Source: an uncultured Verrucomicrobiota bacterium
Lineage (GTDB): Bacteria > Verrucomicrobiota > Verrucomicrobiia > Opitutales > Opitutaceae
Assembly (NCBI GenBank): GCA_903898675.1
Contig: CAIUGM010000031.1
Coordinates: 124,001 to 188,000 of the forward strand
Length of the DNA: 64,000 nt
Reading direction: 5' to 3'
A program made the translations under genes and the position numbers. Shown here piece by piece: positions 18,135-26,193 of the stretch; position 1 is the first letter of the stretch, and each line of letters starts with the position of its first letter. The notes beneath the pieces were generated by a model. That model was not told the DNA's origin, did not search any database, and was given only the letters and a program-made list of their open reading frames with translations.

Positions 18135-19261
18135 GAGCCGTCGTCCGGCAGGCTTTCCGCCATGGCCGCGAGCTCCTTGATCAGGCTGTCGATCGCGCGG
18201 GCCCGGCTGGCCTCGACAGCCTTGAGCAACGCCACCTCGAAATTGATCTTCTCCGACAACCCGTGCTTCACGCCGCCCTCGCCCTCGCGCAGGCCGTCGA
18301 GCAGGCGGGTGAGCTGCTCGGTGGTCATCGGGGTGCCAAGCGCCTCGCTGCTGCCGCCCTTGGCGATGGCGTCGAGCAGGGCGGTGCGGACATTGGCCTG
18401 CACATCCACGAGCAGGCGGTAAAGGTCGCGGCCGTTCTCGTCGCAGTCATCGACCAGCTCGATGATCTTCCGGTGATCGGCGGCCGCCAGGGCCGCGGCC
18501 AGCGCGGCGATCTTGCCGGCGGAGACGAGGCCGTAGACATCCAGGACGTCCGCCTCGCTGACCTCGTTGCCGCAGAAGGAAATCATCTGGTCGAAGATGG
18601 ACTGGGCGTCGCGCATGCCGCCGTCGGCCATGCGGGCGATGCTGCCGAGGGCGCCGTCGCTGACCTTGATCTTCTCCGCCGTGGCGATCTTTTTCAGCCG
18701 CTGCACGATCAGCTCGCTTGGGATGGGCTTGAGGTCGAACCGCTGGCAGCGGGAGATGATCGTCGGCAGCACCTTCTGCACCTCGGTGGTGGCGAAGATG
18801 AACTTCACGTGCGGCGGCGGTTCCTCGAGCGTCTTGAGCAGCGCGTTGAACGCCTGGTTCGAGAGCATGTGCACCTCGTCGATGATGTAGACCTTGAATT
18901 TTCCCTGCGCCGGCGCATAGCGGACCGTGTCGCGCAGCTCGCGCACCTGCTCGATGCCGTTGTTCGACGCACCGTCGATCTCGATCACATCCAGGCAGGA
19001 ACCGTCGGCGATGGACACGCAGATCGGGTCGTTGACGTCGAAGTCGGCCTTCGGCCCGCCGGTGACGTTGAGCGCCTTCGCAAAAATGCGCGCCGTGCTG
19101 GTCTTGCCGGTGCCGCGCGGCCCCACAAACAGGTAGGCATGGGCGATGCGGTTCCGGCTGATGGCATTCTTCAGCGTGCGGACCACGTGGTCCTGCCCGA
19201 CGACGTCGTCGAACGTCTGGGGGCGCCACTTGCGCGCAATGACTTGGTAGGATCCGGACAT
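18119..19261 (-). CDS. dnaX: DNA polymerase III subunit gamma (DnaX), zero-frame product
   Basis: The 380-residue zero-frame product is the clamp-loader ATPase. It starts [20 protein letters not shown] and has Walker [19 protein letters not shown], Walker [10 protein letters not shown], the SRC sensor ([10 protein letters not shown]) and AAA+ lid and collar domains. It ends at SKKNG just after an A9 run, where a -1 shift would extend it to a tau-like form of about 504 residues. The usual zinc-site cysteines appear reduced (a single Cys in DPICVSI plus another in GSCLDV). I start at ATG 19261 (MSGSYQV); the upstream frame to 19291 is a repeat-derived extension. SRP RNA lies upstream on the same strand. 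Confidence 0.93.
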   Translation of the reverse strand: MSGSYQVIARKWRPQTFDDVVGQDHVVRTLKNAISRNRIAHAYLFVGPRGTGKTSTARIFAKALNVTGGPKADFDVNDPICVSIADGSCLDVIEIDGASNNGIEQVRELRDTVRYAPAQGKFKVYIIDEVHMLSNQAFNALLKTLEEPPPHVKFIFATTEVQKVLPTIISRCQRFDLKPIPSELIVQRLKKIATAEKIKVSDGALGSIARMADGGMRDAQSIFDQMISFCGNEVSEADVLDVYGLVSAGKIAALAAALAAADHRKIIELVDDCDENGRDLYRLLVDVQANVRTALLDAIAKGGSSEALGTPMTTEQLTRLLDGLREGEGGVKHGLSEKINFEVALLKAVEASRARAIDSLIKELAAMAESLPDDGSKKNG

Positions 19262-19263
19262 CG

Positions 19264-19360
19264 GGTGAAAGTTGAAGGGTGAAAGTTGCAAGAGTGCCAG
19301 CCGGAACTCACCGGCGGACCGGATTGCCGTCTTTCAACTGCGCTCTTTCAACTTTCAACC
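19264..19360. repeat. Dispersed TTGAAAG-type inverted repeat upstream of dnaX
   Basis: Tandem GTGAAAGTTG units at 19265-19289 face inverted CTCTTTCAACTTTCAACC at 19343-19360 (and CTTTCAACTG at 19331-19340). The element occupies the gap between SRP RNA and dnaX. The same vocabulary (GTTGAAAG, GTTGAGAG) forms inverted repeats at 29318-29413 and 49082-49157. Confidence 0.7.
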
Positions 19361-19374
19361 AGTCAAAATGGAGT

Positions 19375-19470
19375 GGCCAGGCAATCCACGGCACTGGAAG
19401 GACGTCGTCACCGTTGCTGCCTTCCGGCCCTGGCGGGGTTCACGCGCCTGCGCATGCATGGCGCCTGGCC
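19375..19470 (-). ncRNA. ffs: Signal recognition particle RNA, small bacterial type (4.5S)
   Basis: On the minus strand the conserved apical domain reads CCAGGGCCGGAAGGCAGCAA, the universal SRP GGAAG tetraloop/AGCA symmetric-loop region that binds Ffh. The ends pair perfectly (GGCCAGGC 19463-19470 with 19375-19382), giving a 96-nucleotide rod, normal for the small bacterial form. A promoter-like TTGAAA-16-TACGTT ends seven bases upstream. It lies just upstream of dnaX, a known neighbourhood for this RNA. It directs cotranslational membrane targeting. Confidence 0.92.
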
Positions 19471-19477
19471 AAGGCGG

Positions 19478-19505
19478 AACGTAGGTCGCACCCCTGCCCT
19501 TTCAA
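19478..19505 (-). promoter_or_regulatory. Sigma-70-type promoter of the SRP RNA
   Basis: On the minus strand TTGAAA (19505-19500), a 16-base spacer and TACGTT (19483-19478). The first base of the RNA's terminal stem (19470) is seven to eight bases downstream, as expected for a transcription start. It directly abuts the T tract of the terminator at 19507-19539. Confidence 0.55.
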
Positions 19506-19506
19506 C

Positions 19507-19539
19507 TAAAATAAAAACGGACGCCGTGTGGCGTCCGTT
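19507..19539 (-). terminator. Rho-independent terminator of the sigma-factor operon
   Basis: A perfect ten-pair stem (AACGGACGCC, 19516-19525 with 19530-19539) with a four-base loop. On the minus strand it is followed by TTTTATTTTAG. It lies 12 bases past the stop codon of the Spy-like gene. Confidence 0.88.
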
Positions 19540-19551
19540 GACCAAAAGATC

Positions 19552-20097
19552 TTAAGCCCCGCCCGGCGGCTTGTCTGCCGGCGGTGGCGGCGGCGGCTGG
19601 TCGCCGTGGTCGCCGGGCTTGGGTGGCGGCATGTCCGCGGGTTTTCCAGCGTCACCCGGGGGATGCTCACGGTCCGGGCGGGGACCGCCGGGACCAAACC
19701 CGCGGTTGGGGCCGTCCGGCATGAATTTCCGCGCCCGCTCGTGCATCTCCTTGTTCAGCTGCTCAAACTTGGTGCGTTGCTCGGGCGTCAACTGCTCGGA
19801 AATCTCCCGCTCCATCCGCTCGTAAATGGTCCGGGTCTCCTGGATGGAATAACTCCGCAGCCGGCCGATTTCGTCCATGTTGCGCCGCACGATCGGGCGC
19901 AACAGCTCAACCTGGTCGGGCTTGAGATCGAGGCGCTCGATGAGCCGCTTGAGTTGCTGCGGCGCCAGCTGGTCGGGCTTGTTCCGCCGGATCACCATTT
20001 CCCGGCCCACGCGCAGCATGACAAACGCCCCGGTCACGCCGCCGGCGATAAAGATGCCCGCCAGGAGCACGATGATTTTCCAGGGTTTGGCCGTCAT
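19552..20097 (-). CDS. Spy/CpxP-like periplasmic protein, membrane-anchored
   Basis: A 181-residue protein with one N-terminal membrane anchor (~7-27) and a helical region (~40-125) with two LTxxQ-like turns: LDLKPDQVELL and LTPEQRTKFEQL. This is the pattern of the Spy/CpxP/heavy-metal-sensor (ZraP-like) fold, which senses envelope stress or acts as a periplasmic chaperone. The last ~55 residues are proline/glycine-rich. It is the third gene of an ECF sigma operon, starting one base after the preceding stop. A role as sensor or effector of the sigma factor is inference. Confidence 0.72.
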   Translation of the reverse strand: MTAKPWKIIVLLAGIFIAGGVTGAFVMLRVGREMVIRRNKPDQLAPQQLKRLIERLDLKPDQVELLRPIVRRNMDEIGRLRSYSIQETRTIYERMEREISEQLTPEQRTKFEQLNKEMHERARKFMPDGPNRGFGPGGPRPDREHPPGDAGKPADMPPPKPGDHGDQPPPPPPADKPPGGA

Positions 20098-20098
20098 C

Positions 20099-20392
20099 TC
20101 AGGAAAGATTCAGGATTTCGCCCACGGTGTCCGTGGTCGCGTAGTCATCGGCCGGCTCGGAACTGAAGATCGTATAATTGACCGCGATGGCCGCGACGCC
20201 GCACGCCGCCGCGACCAGCAGGCCGCGGAGGGCGAAGCGTTCGAAGGCCGCCCAGGGACTGGCCGGGGGCAGCGTCACGGCCCGGGCCGCCACGCGGGTC
20301 GCGAAACCGTACGGCGCCGCGACGTCGCGCGGGTCGCCGGCCTGCCGCGCAAGCGCGGTGAGTTTCTGCCACTGGTGGTCGAATTGGTTCAT
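20099..20392 (-). CDS. Small membrane protein, candidate anti-sigma factor
   Basis: A 97-residue protein with a cytosolic N-terminal half (~50 residues, with LTALARQAGDPRDVAAP) and one membrane helix (~56-73, LLVAAACGVAAIAVNYTIF), then a short acidic periplasmic tail. It overlaps the ECF sigma gene by four bases (ATGA). Size, topology and translational coupling fit an anti-sigma factor, but no zinc-binding anti-sigma (HxxxCxxC) motif is present, so the call rests on context. Confidence 0.6.
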   Translation of the reverse strand: MNQFDHQWQKLTALARQAGDPRDVAAPYGFATRVAARAVTLPPASPWAAFERFALRGLLVAAACGVAAIAVNYTIFSSEPADDYATTDTVGEILNLS

Positions 20393-20976
20393 GACTTCTC
20401 CTTGTTTTGTAGTTCCTGAAATAGCTTTTGCAATTTCCGTCTGGCCCGGAAGGCGCGCACCTTGATGAGGGTCTGGTTCCAGCCGGTCTGGGCGCTGATC
20501 TCGGCGATGGTCTTCTGCTCCAGATCAAGCAGCTGGATGACGAGGCGGTCATCCGGTTTGAGCTGGTCGAGCAGCTTGTGCACCAGCTCGCGGGCCTCGA
20601 GGGCGTCGCCGGGGGTGACGTCGCGCTCATCCGTCAGCACGTTGTCGAGCACCTCGGCCTCGTTCTCGGACAGGTCGGCCCAGCGGAACTCCGGGCGGCG
20701 TTTCTGCGCGCGGAGCTGGTCGATGCAGGTCGTCACCGCGATGCGCGAAACCCAGTGCGGGAATGGCACGTTGCCCTGGTACTGTTCGAGGCGGGTGAAC
20801 ATTTTCAGAAAGATGTCCTGGGCGAGGTCTTCCTCGGCGACCCGCCGGGGCAGATGGGACCGCACGATGCGGATGACCAGCGGGTAAAGGTGGTCGACCA
20901 GCTCGCGGGCCGCGACCTGATCGCGACGGCGGACGCGGTCGAGGCAACCGGGCAGGTCAAAGGAGTCGTCAGCCAT
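20389..20976 (-). CDS. ECF-family RNA polymerase sigma factor
   Basis: A 195-residue sigma factor. Region 2 (~22-95) holds AEEDLAQDIFLKMFTRLEQY and FPHWVSRIAVTTCIDQLR; region 4 (~135-190) holds KPDDRLVIQLLDLEQKTIAEISAQTGW and KVRAFRARRKL. It directs transcription of a stress or envelope regulon; the group cannot be fixed by eye. First of three coupled genes with a membrane protein and a Spy-like protein. A candidate ECF promoter lies 35-62 bases upstream, suggesting autoregulation. Confidence 0.92.
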   Translation of the reverse strand: MADDSFDLPGCLDRVRRRDQVAARELVDHLYPLVIRIVRSHLPRRVAEEDLAQDIFLKMFTRLEQYQGNVPFPHWVSRIAVTTCIDQLRAQKRRPEFRWADLSENEAEVLDNVLTDERDVTPGDALEARELVHKLLDQLKPDDRLVIQLLDLEQKTIAEISAQTGWNQTLIKVRAFRARRKLQKLFQELQNKEKS

Positions 20977-20984
20977 GTCAGAAG

Positions 20985-21007
20985 TTTCCGTGCGTGATAC
21001 ACGGAAA
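20985..21007. promoter_or_regulatory. Perfect inverted repeat at the sigma-factor translation start
   Basis: TTTCCGTG (20985-20992) and CACGGAAA (21000-21007) are perfect complements with a seven-base spacer, ending eight bases before the ECF sigma start codon. On the transcript this would be a hairpin covering the ribosome-binding region; on DNA it could be an operator. Function not known. Confidence 0.5.
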
Positions 21008-21010
21008 GGG

Positions 21011-21038
21011 AGACGGTGGGCGGGCTTCCCGGGTTACC
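21011..21038 (-). promoter_or_regulatory. Candidate ECF-type promoter of the sigma operon
   Basis: On the minus strand GGTAACC (21038-21032), a 16-base spacer and CGTCT (21015-21011). This is the GGAAC/CGTC-type layout of ECF promoters, where the -35 AAC and -10 CGTC are most conserved. It is placed upstream of the sigma gene, as in autoregulated ECF operons. Confidence 0.4.
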
Positions 21039-21339
21039 TTCATCAAACACATAAGACTTTGTGGCACTGGGCTCAAATGCCAGCCTTTCGTAAAGAGAAA
21101 TTGGCCGTCCGGTCGCGTCAGCCCATCGCGCGACCCGCGTGGAACGCCCCTGGTCCCGCGAGCCGCTCCCGCCACGAATCGACCGGGCGCCGGTTTAACG
21201 CCTAGCCGGCCAGACACCTTGATCGCAACGAGCTGACAACAAACAGCTTCACGGCGCGGCCGGGCGGGCGGGCGGCGTGGGCCGGGCCGAGCAGAATGTA
21301 ATCTTGCAGCCGGCAGCGGGTTGGGTGTTCTGGGTCCAC

Positions 21340-23073
21340 ATGCACGAGGTTACCCGGGATGCTTCGCCCCTCTCTTCCGCACCACCCGGTGAGCGCAACC
21401 GTTCCTGGAGCAAGGATCTGCTGTGGCTGGCCCTGCTGTTCGCCGTATTTTACGGCCTCGGGCTCGGCCGCCACGCCCTGTCGAATCCGGACGAGGGGCG
21501 CTATGCGGAGATTCCGCGGGAGATGGTGGCCAGTGGCGACTGGATCACGCCCCGGCTGAACGGCGTGAATTATTTCGAAAAGCCGCCGCTCATGTACTGG
21601 GCGGTGGCGACCTGCCTGAAACTGTTCGGGCCGGAGGAATGGTCGATGCGCGCGATGCCGGTGCTCTTTGGACTCGGGGGCGTGCTGCTGACTTATGCGG
21701 CGGGCCGGAAACTGTATGGCCGCGACGCCGGCGTAGCTGCGGCCATCGTGCTCGGTACGTCCCTGCTCTATTTCATCATCGCCCACATCATCCTGCTCGA
21801 CATGGCCGTGTCGGTGCTGATGAGCGCGACGCTCTTCTGCTTCATCCTCGGCGTCCGCGAAGCCCCCGGGGCCACGCGGCGCTGGCTCTTCTACGGCCTG
21901 TATGCGAGCGCGGCACTGGCGACGCTGACGAAGGGGCTGATCGGTTTCCTCGTCACGGGCGCGGTGATGTTCCTGTGGCTGCTGATCTTCAACCAATGGA
22001 AACGCCTGCGGCCGCTCCATCTGCCGACCGGCCTGCTGCTCTTCCTCGCCATCGCGGTGCCCTGGCACGTGCTGGTGGCCCGGCACAACGAAACCTGGGT
22101 GCACCGTTATTTTGTGTACGAGCACTGGCAGCGGTTCTTCACGCCGGCCGCCGGCCGCACGGGCGCCTGGTATTATTATATCGGCATCATCCTGGCCGGG
22201 CTGATCCCGTGGGTCGGGTTCCTCGTGCCGGCGGTACGCGACAGCCTGCGCGGCGGCTGGGCGGCCCGGGCGAAGAACGCCGACGCCTGGTTCCTGATCA
22301 CGTGGGTGGTTTTCGTCTTTCTGTTTTTCACCAAGTCGAACTCCAAGCTCCCGCCCTATATCCTGCCGGTCTTCCCGGCGCTGGCGGTGCTGGTCGGCGC
22401 GTGGCTGGCCAGGGTGAACGGCACCGCTGACGCCACCGCGCGGATCCGTTTCGGCCTCGGTATTTTCTCCGGCTTCAGCGCGCTGCTCGCCTCCGCGCTG
22501 GTGCTGGTTGTTTCCGTGCCGGCCCTGATCGCGCGGGTCCGGCTCGATCCGGTCCAGGCCGAAAAACTCCACCCCGTGGCCCTCTCGCTCGCGGCGGTGC
22601 TGCTGGTCGGCGCCGGGCTGACGCCCTGGCTGGCCCGGAGCCGCGGGGTGCGCGGAGCCGTGGCGGGCATGGTCGCGACGATCGCGCTCTTCCTCTCGGT
22701 GCTGCAGTTTGCCGCCGGGGACATCCAGAAACCGGGCACCAAGGAACTCGCCCTGCTCGTCAGCGCCCGCGTCCAGCCGGGCGACCGGGTGGTCCATTAT
22801 CATGATTTCTTCCATGACTTCACCTTCTACGCGGGCCGCCTCGTCGACGTGGTCGGCTCCCGCGGAGAGATCGAACTGGAGGAGGACGCCGCCGCCCGGG
22901 CCAGCGGCCGGTTCATGGATGAGGCCGAGTTTCGCCGCCGCTGGAACGGTCCCGCCCGGCTGTGGGTCGTCGCGCAGAAGGACGATACCAAGGAACTCTT
23001 TGCCGACCCGGCTTTCCGTTATCATTTGATCAGCGAGACCAAGAAACATTACCTTTTCAGCAACCAGCCCTGA
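21340..23073 (+). CDS. arnT: ArnT-like lipid A 4-amino-4-deoxy-L-arabinosyltransferase
   Basis: A 577-residue GT83/PMT-family inner-membrane glycosyltransferase with about 12 membrane helices. The first periplasmic loop has the signature SNPDEGRYAEIPREM (residues ~48-62, catalytic Asp/Glu) followed by GDWITPRLNGVNYFEKPPL. ArnT moves L-Ara4N from undecaprenyl phosphate onto lipid A, lowering negative charge and binding of cationic peptides. It is first in an operon with arnB, arnC, both halves of arnA and arnD. I start at ATG 21340; an upstream frame start at 21277 adds 21 unconvincing residues. One base separates its stop from arnB. Confidence 0.88.
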   Translation: MHEVTRDASPLSSAPPGERNRSWSKDLLWLALLFAVFYGLGLGRHALSNPDEGRYAEIPREMVASGDWITPRLNGVNYFEKPPLMYWAVATCLKLFGPEEWSMRAMPVLFGLGGVLLTYAAGRKLYGRDAGVAAAIVLGTSLLYFIIAHIILLDMAVSVLMSATLFCFILGVREAPGATRRWLFYGLYASAALATLTKGLIGFLVTGAVMFLWLLIFNQWKRLRPLHLPTGLLLFLAIAVPWHVLVARHNETWVHRYFVYEHWQRFFTPAAGRTGAWYYYIGIILAGLIPWVGFLVPAVRDSLRGGWAARAKNADAWFLITWVVFVFLFFTKSNSKLPPYILPVFPALAVLVGAWLARVNGTADATARIRFGLGIFSGFSALLASALVLVVSVPALIARVRLDPVQAEKLHPVALSLAAVLLVGAGLTPWLARSRGVRGAVAGMVATIALFLSVLQFAAGDIQKPGTKELALLVSARVQPGDRVVHYHDFFHDFTFYAGRLVDVVGSRGEIELEEDAAARASGRFMDEAEFRRRWNGPARLWVVAQKDDTKELFADPAFRYHLISETKKHYLFSNQP

Positions 23074-23074
23074 C

Positions 23075-24259
23075 ATGACCGCCGCCCCCAGTCCCACCGC
23101 CGCCCCCGCCCAGCCCGTCGCGCCGTTCCTGCCTTTCACCCGGCCGACGATCGACGACGAAACCATCGCCGGCGTGGCCGAAGTCCTGCGCTCCGGCTGG
23201 ATCACTTCCGGCCCGCAGGTGAAGGCCTTCGAGGCGAAGCTTTCCGCGTATTGCGGCGGACGCCCGGTGCGGGTCTTCAACTCCGGCACCTGCACGATGG
23301 AGATCGCCCTGCGCATCGCCGGCATCGGCCCCGGGCATGAAGTCATCACCACGCCGCTCACCTGGGTCGCGACGAGCAACATCGTCCTCGATGTCGGCGC
23401 GAAGCCGGTCTTCGCGGACATCGACCCCGTCACCCGCAACATCGACCTCAACCGCGTCGAGGCCGCCATCACTCCCGCCACGCGCGCCATCATCCCCGTC
23501 GACCTGTCCGGCCAGCCGGTGGACCGCGACCGGCTTTATGCCATCGCGAAAAAGCACCATCTGCGCGTGATCGAGGACGCCGCCCAGTCCTTTGGCAGCA
23601 CTTGGCAGGGCCGGCGCATCGGGGCCTTCGGCGACTTCGTCTCCTTCAGTTTCCACGCCAATAAGAACATCACCACCGTCGAGGGTGGCGCCCTTGTCCT
23701 CAACGACGAGCGCGAGGCCAAGCTCGCCGAGCAGTACCGCCTGCAGGGAGTGGTCCGGACCGGCTACGACGGCATGGAAGTCGAGCTGATCGGCGGCAAG
23801 TACAACCTGACGGACGTCGCCGCCCGCGTCGGGCTCGGCCAGCTGCCGCACCTGGAAACGTTCACCACCAAACGCCGCGAACTGGCCCGCGTCTACTTTG
23901 ACCGGCTCGCGCAGCTCGGGGCGGCCGACCTCGGGCTCGGGCTGCCGGTCGCGGATTTTGCCCACACCAACTGGCACATGTTCCAGGTCATGCTGCCGGA
24001 GCAGCGGCTGGCGCTGAAGCGCGCCGAAGTGATGGCGCAGCTCCATGCGGCGGGCATCGGCACCGGGGTGCACTACCCCGCCATCCATCTTTTCGCCCTC
24101 TATCAGCGGCTCGGCTGGAAGGCCGGTGACTATCCCCACGCCGAGTATGCGGGCCGGAACATCCTCACGCTGCCGCTGTTCCCCGGCATGACCCCGGCGG
24201 ACGTCGACCGCGTCGTCACCGCCCTGATCGGAATCCTCAAGGCCAACCGGAAATCATGA
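23075..24259 (+). CDS. arnB: ArnB-like UDP-4-keto-pentose aminotransferase (DegT/DnrJ family)
   Basis: A 394-residue PLP-dependent aminotransferase. The PLP-binding Lys197 is in SFHANKNITTVEGG; RVIEDAAQSFGS carries the Asp and Gln that hold the cofactor; the substrate loop near 94-98 reads PLTWVAT. ArnB aminates UDP-4-keto-arabinose to UDP-L-Ara4N using glutamate. Its position between arnT and arnC supports the specific role over other DegT sugar transaminases. It overlaps arnC by four bases. Confidence 0.9.
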   Translation: MTAAPSPTAAPAQPVAPFLPFTRPTIDDETIAGVAEVLRSGWITSGPQVKAFEAKLSAYCGGRPVRVFNSGTCTMEIALRIAGIGPGHEVITTPLTWVATSNIVLDVGAKPVFADIDPVTRNIDLNRVEAAITPATRAIIPVDLSGQPVDRDRLYAIAKKHHLRVIEDAAQSFGSTWQGRRIGAFGDFVSFSFHANKNITTVEGGALVLNDEREAKLAEQYRLQGVVRTGYDGMEVELIGGKYNLTDVAARVGLGQLPHLETFTTKRRELARVYFDRLAQLGAADLGLGLPVADFAHTNWHMFQVMLPEQRLALKRAEVMAQLHAAGIGTGVHYPAIHLFALYQRLGWKAGDYPHAEYAGRNILTLPLFPGMTPADVDRVVTALIGILKANRKS

Positions 24260-25203
24260 GCGCACCCACCGTCCAACTGTCGATCGTCATCCCCGTCTAC
24301 AACGAGGAGCTGAACCTCCCCACCCTCTTCGCCCGGCTCTACCCGGTGCTCGACGCGCTCGGCCGCAGCTACGAAATCATCTTCACCAACGACGGCTCGC
24401 ACGACCGCTCGATGGCCCTGCTCGCGGCGCAGCACGCCGCCCGGCCCGACGTCACGCGGGTGATCGACTTCAACTCCAACTACGGCCAGCACATGGCCAT
24501 CATGGCCGCGTTCGAGCGCGTGCGCGGCGACATCATCGTGACCCTCGACGCCGACCTGCAGAACCCGCCGGAGGAGATCCCCAAGCTGCTGGAAAAGATC
24601 GACGCCGGCCACGACTATGTCGGCGGCTTCCGGCTGAACCGGCAGGATTCCTTTTTCCGCACCTACGCGTCAAAGCTCATCAATTTCGCGCGGGAGAAGA
24701 TGACGAGCATCGAGATGACGGACCAGGGCTGCATGCTGCGCGCCTACCGCCGGCCGATCATCGAGGCCATCGTGCGCAGCGGCGCCATCAACACCTTTAT
24801 TCCCGCCCTCGCGTACAGCTTCTCCGGCAACCCGGCCGAGGTCGGCGTGAAGCACGAGGAGCGCCACGCCGGCGTGTCGAACTACTCGCTCTACATGCTC
24901 ATCCGGCTGAACTTCGACCTCATCACCGGCTTCTCGCTCGCGCCGCTGCAGATCTTCACGATGTTCGCCATGCTCTGCGCGGCGGGCAGCTTCGCCCTCG
25001 TTCTGATCCTTGCCTACCTGCGCCTCTTCCGCCACGATGACACCAACGGCGTGTTCACGCTGTTCGGCATCCTCTTTTTCCTCATCAGCGTCACGATGGT
25101 CGGCATCGGCCTGATCGGTGAGTACATCGGCCGCACCTACCAGGTCGTCCGCGCGCGCCAGCGTTATCACGTCAGGGAAGTGCTGGAGGCGAAGGGTTCG
25201 TGA
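24256..25203 (+). CDS. arnC: ArnC-like undecaprenyl-phosphate Ara4N-formyl transferase
   Basis: A 315-residue GT2 glycosyltransferase: cytosolic GT-A domain (~7-230), with IVIPVYNEELNLP, the sugar-nucleotide/metal site in TLDADLQNPPEEIP, and QGCMLRAYRRPI. Two C-terminal membrane helices follow (~232-256 and ~267-290). It transfers formylated L-Ara4N from UDP to undecaprenyl phosphate on the cytosolic face. Its stop overlaps the GTG of the next gene. Confidence 0.9.
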   Translation: MSAPTVQLSIVIPVYNEELNLPTLFARLYPVLDALGRSYEIIFTNDGSHDRSMALLAAQHAARPDVTRVIDFNSNYGQHMAIMAAFERVRGDIIVTLDADLQNPPEEIPKLLEKIDAGHDYVGGFRLNRQDSFFRTYASKLINFAREKMTSIEMTDQGCMLRAYRRPIIEAIVRSGAINTFIPALAYSFSGNPAEVGVKHEERHAGVSNYSLYMLIRLNFDLITGFSLAPLQIFTMFAMLCAAGSFALVLILAYLRLFRHDDTNGVFTLFGILFFLISVTMVGIGLIGEYIGRTYQVVRARQRYHVREVLEAKGS

Positions 25204-26144
25204 GCGAGCGGCCGCGCATTATTTTCTTCGGCTACAGCCAGGTCGGCCACGACTGCCTGTCCCTGCTGTTGGAGCGCGGCGACAACGTGGTCGCCCTGTT
25301 CACGCACGAGGACAACCCGCACGAAAAGATCTGGTTCAAGACCCCGGCCCTCGCCGCCCGCGAAAACGGCGTACCCGTCTTCACGCCAGAGAAAATCACG
25401 ACCCCCGAGTGGCTCGAGCAGATCGCCGCGCTCAAGCCCGACCTGATCCTCTCCGTCTACTACCGGAACATGATCAGCACGAAAATCCTCGGACTGGCGC
25501 CGCTTGGCGCGTTCAACATCCACGGTTCGCTCCTGCCCAAGTATCGCGGTCGCGCCCCGATCAACTGGGCCGTGCTCCATGGGGAGCCGCGCATCGGCAT
25601 GACGCTCCACCGCATGGTCAAGAGCGCCGACGCCGGCGCCGTCGTCGACCAGGCGGGTGTCGACATCGGCCCGCGCGACACCGCCGAACAGGCCTTCCGC
25701 AAGGTGCTCCCGTGCGCCCGCCTCGTGCTGGCCCGGCAGATCGACGCGTTGCTCGCCGGCACCGCCAGGGAAACGCCGCAGGACGAGTCGCAGGTCACCT
25801 ACTTCAGCGGGCGCAAACCCGAGGACGGCCGGATCAACTGGACCCAAACCTCGACCCAGATTTTCAACCTGATCCGGGCCGTCACCGATCCTTATCCCGG
25901 GGCATTCACGGACATCGGGCCGGCGCGACTCATGGTCTGGTGGGCGGAAACGGATTCGCCCGCGGCGCAGACACTCGGCATGGCGACAAGCGCCAGCCCT
26001 ACCCCAAACCGCGCCGCGCCGGGCACTATTCTGTCCATCTCGCCGCTGGTTGTTGCCACGGGCGACGGGGCCCTGGAACTGACCAAGACCGAGTGGCGGC
26101 AGGCGCCCGCTCCAGTCCTGCAGGTCGGGCAGATGCTCCCCTGA
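25200..26144 (+). CDS. arnA: UDP-L-Ara4N formyltransferase (ArnA N-terminal half as separate protein)
   Basis: A 314-residue protein homologous to the N-terminal half of E. coli ArnA. It has the formyltransferase motif FNIHGSLLPKYRGRAPINW with Asn106 and His108, and Asp144 in SADAGAVVD. These match the Asn102-His104-Asp140 triad with the same spacing. It N-formylates UDP-L-Ara4N using 10-formyl-THF. GTG start overlapping the arnC stop. In enterobacteria this is fused to the decarboxylase; here the two are separate genes 49 bases apart. Confidence 0.88.
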   Translation: MSERPRIIFFGYSQVGHDCLSLLLERGDNVVALFTHEDNPHEKIWFKTPALAARENGVPVFTPEKITTPEWLEQIAALKPDLILSVYYRNMISTKILGLAPLGAFNIHGSLLPKYRGRAPINWAVLHGEPRIGMTLHRMVKSADAGAVVDQAGVDIGPRDTAEQAFRKVLPCARLVLARQIDALLAGTARETPQDESQVTYFSGRKPEDGRINWTQTSTQIFNLIRAVTDPYPGAFTDIGPARLMVWWAETDSPAAQTLGMATSASPTPNRAAPGTILSISPLVVATGDGALELTKTEWRQAPAPVLQVGQMLP

Positions 26145-26193
26145 TATTCTTTCGTGTCTTTTGGCGTTTTTCGTGGTTAACCAGTCCTAATCT

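Larger units (their letters stand above)
20977..21339. other. 363-base divergent intergenic region
   Basis: The region lies between the sigma-factor gene (minus) and the arn operon (plus). It contains an inverted repeat next to the sigma start codon and an ECF-like promoter, both listed separately. The rest (about 21040-21339) shows short frames without coding character, a GC-rich block around 21253-21295, and no RNA gene that I can recognise. The arn promoter is presumably here but I see no clear consensus. Confidence 0.6.
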
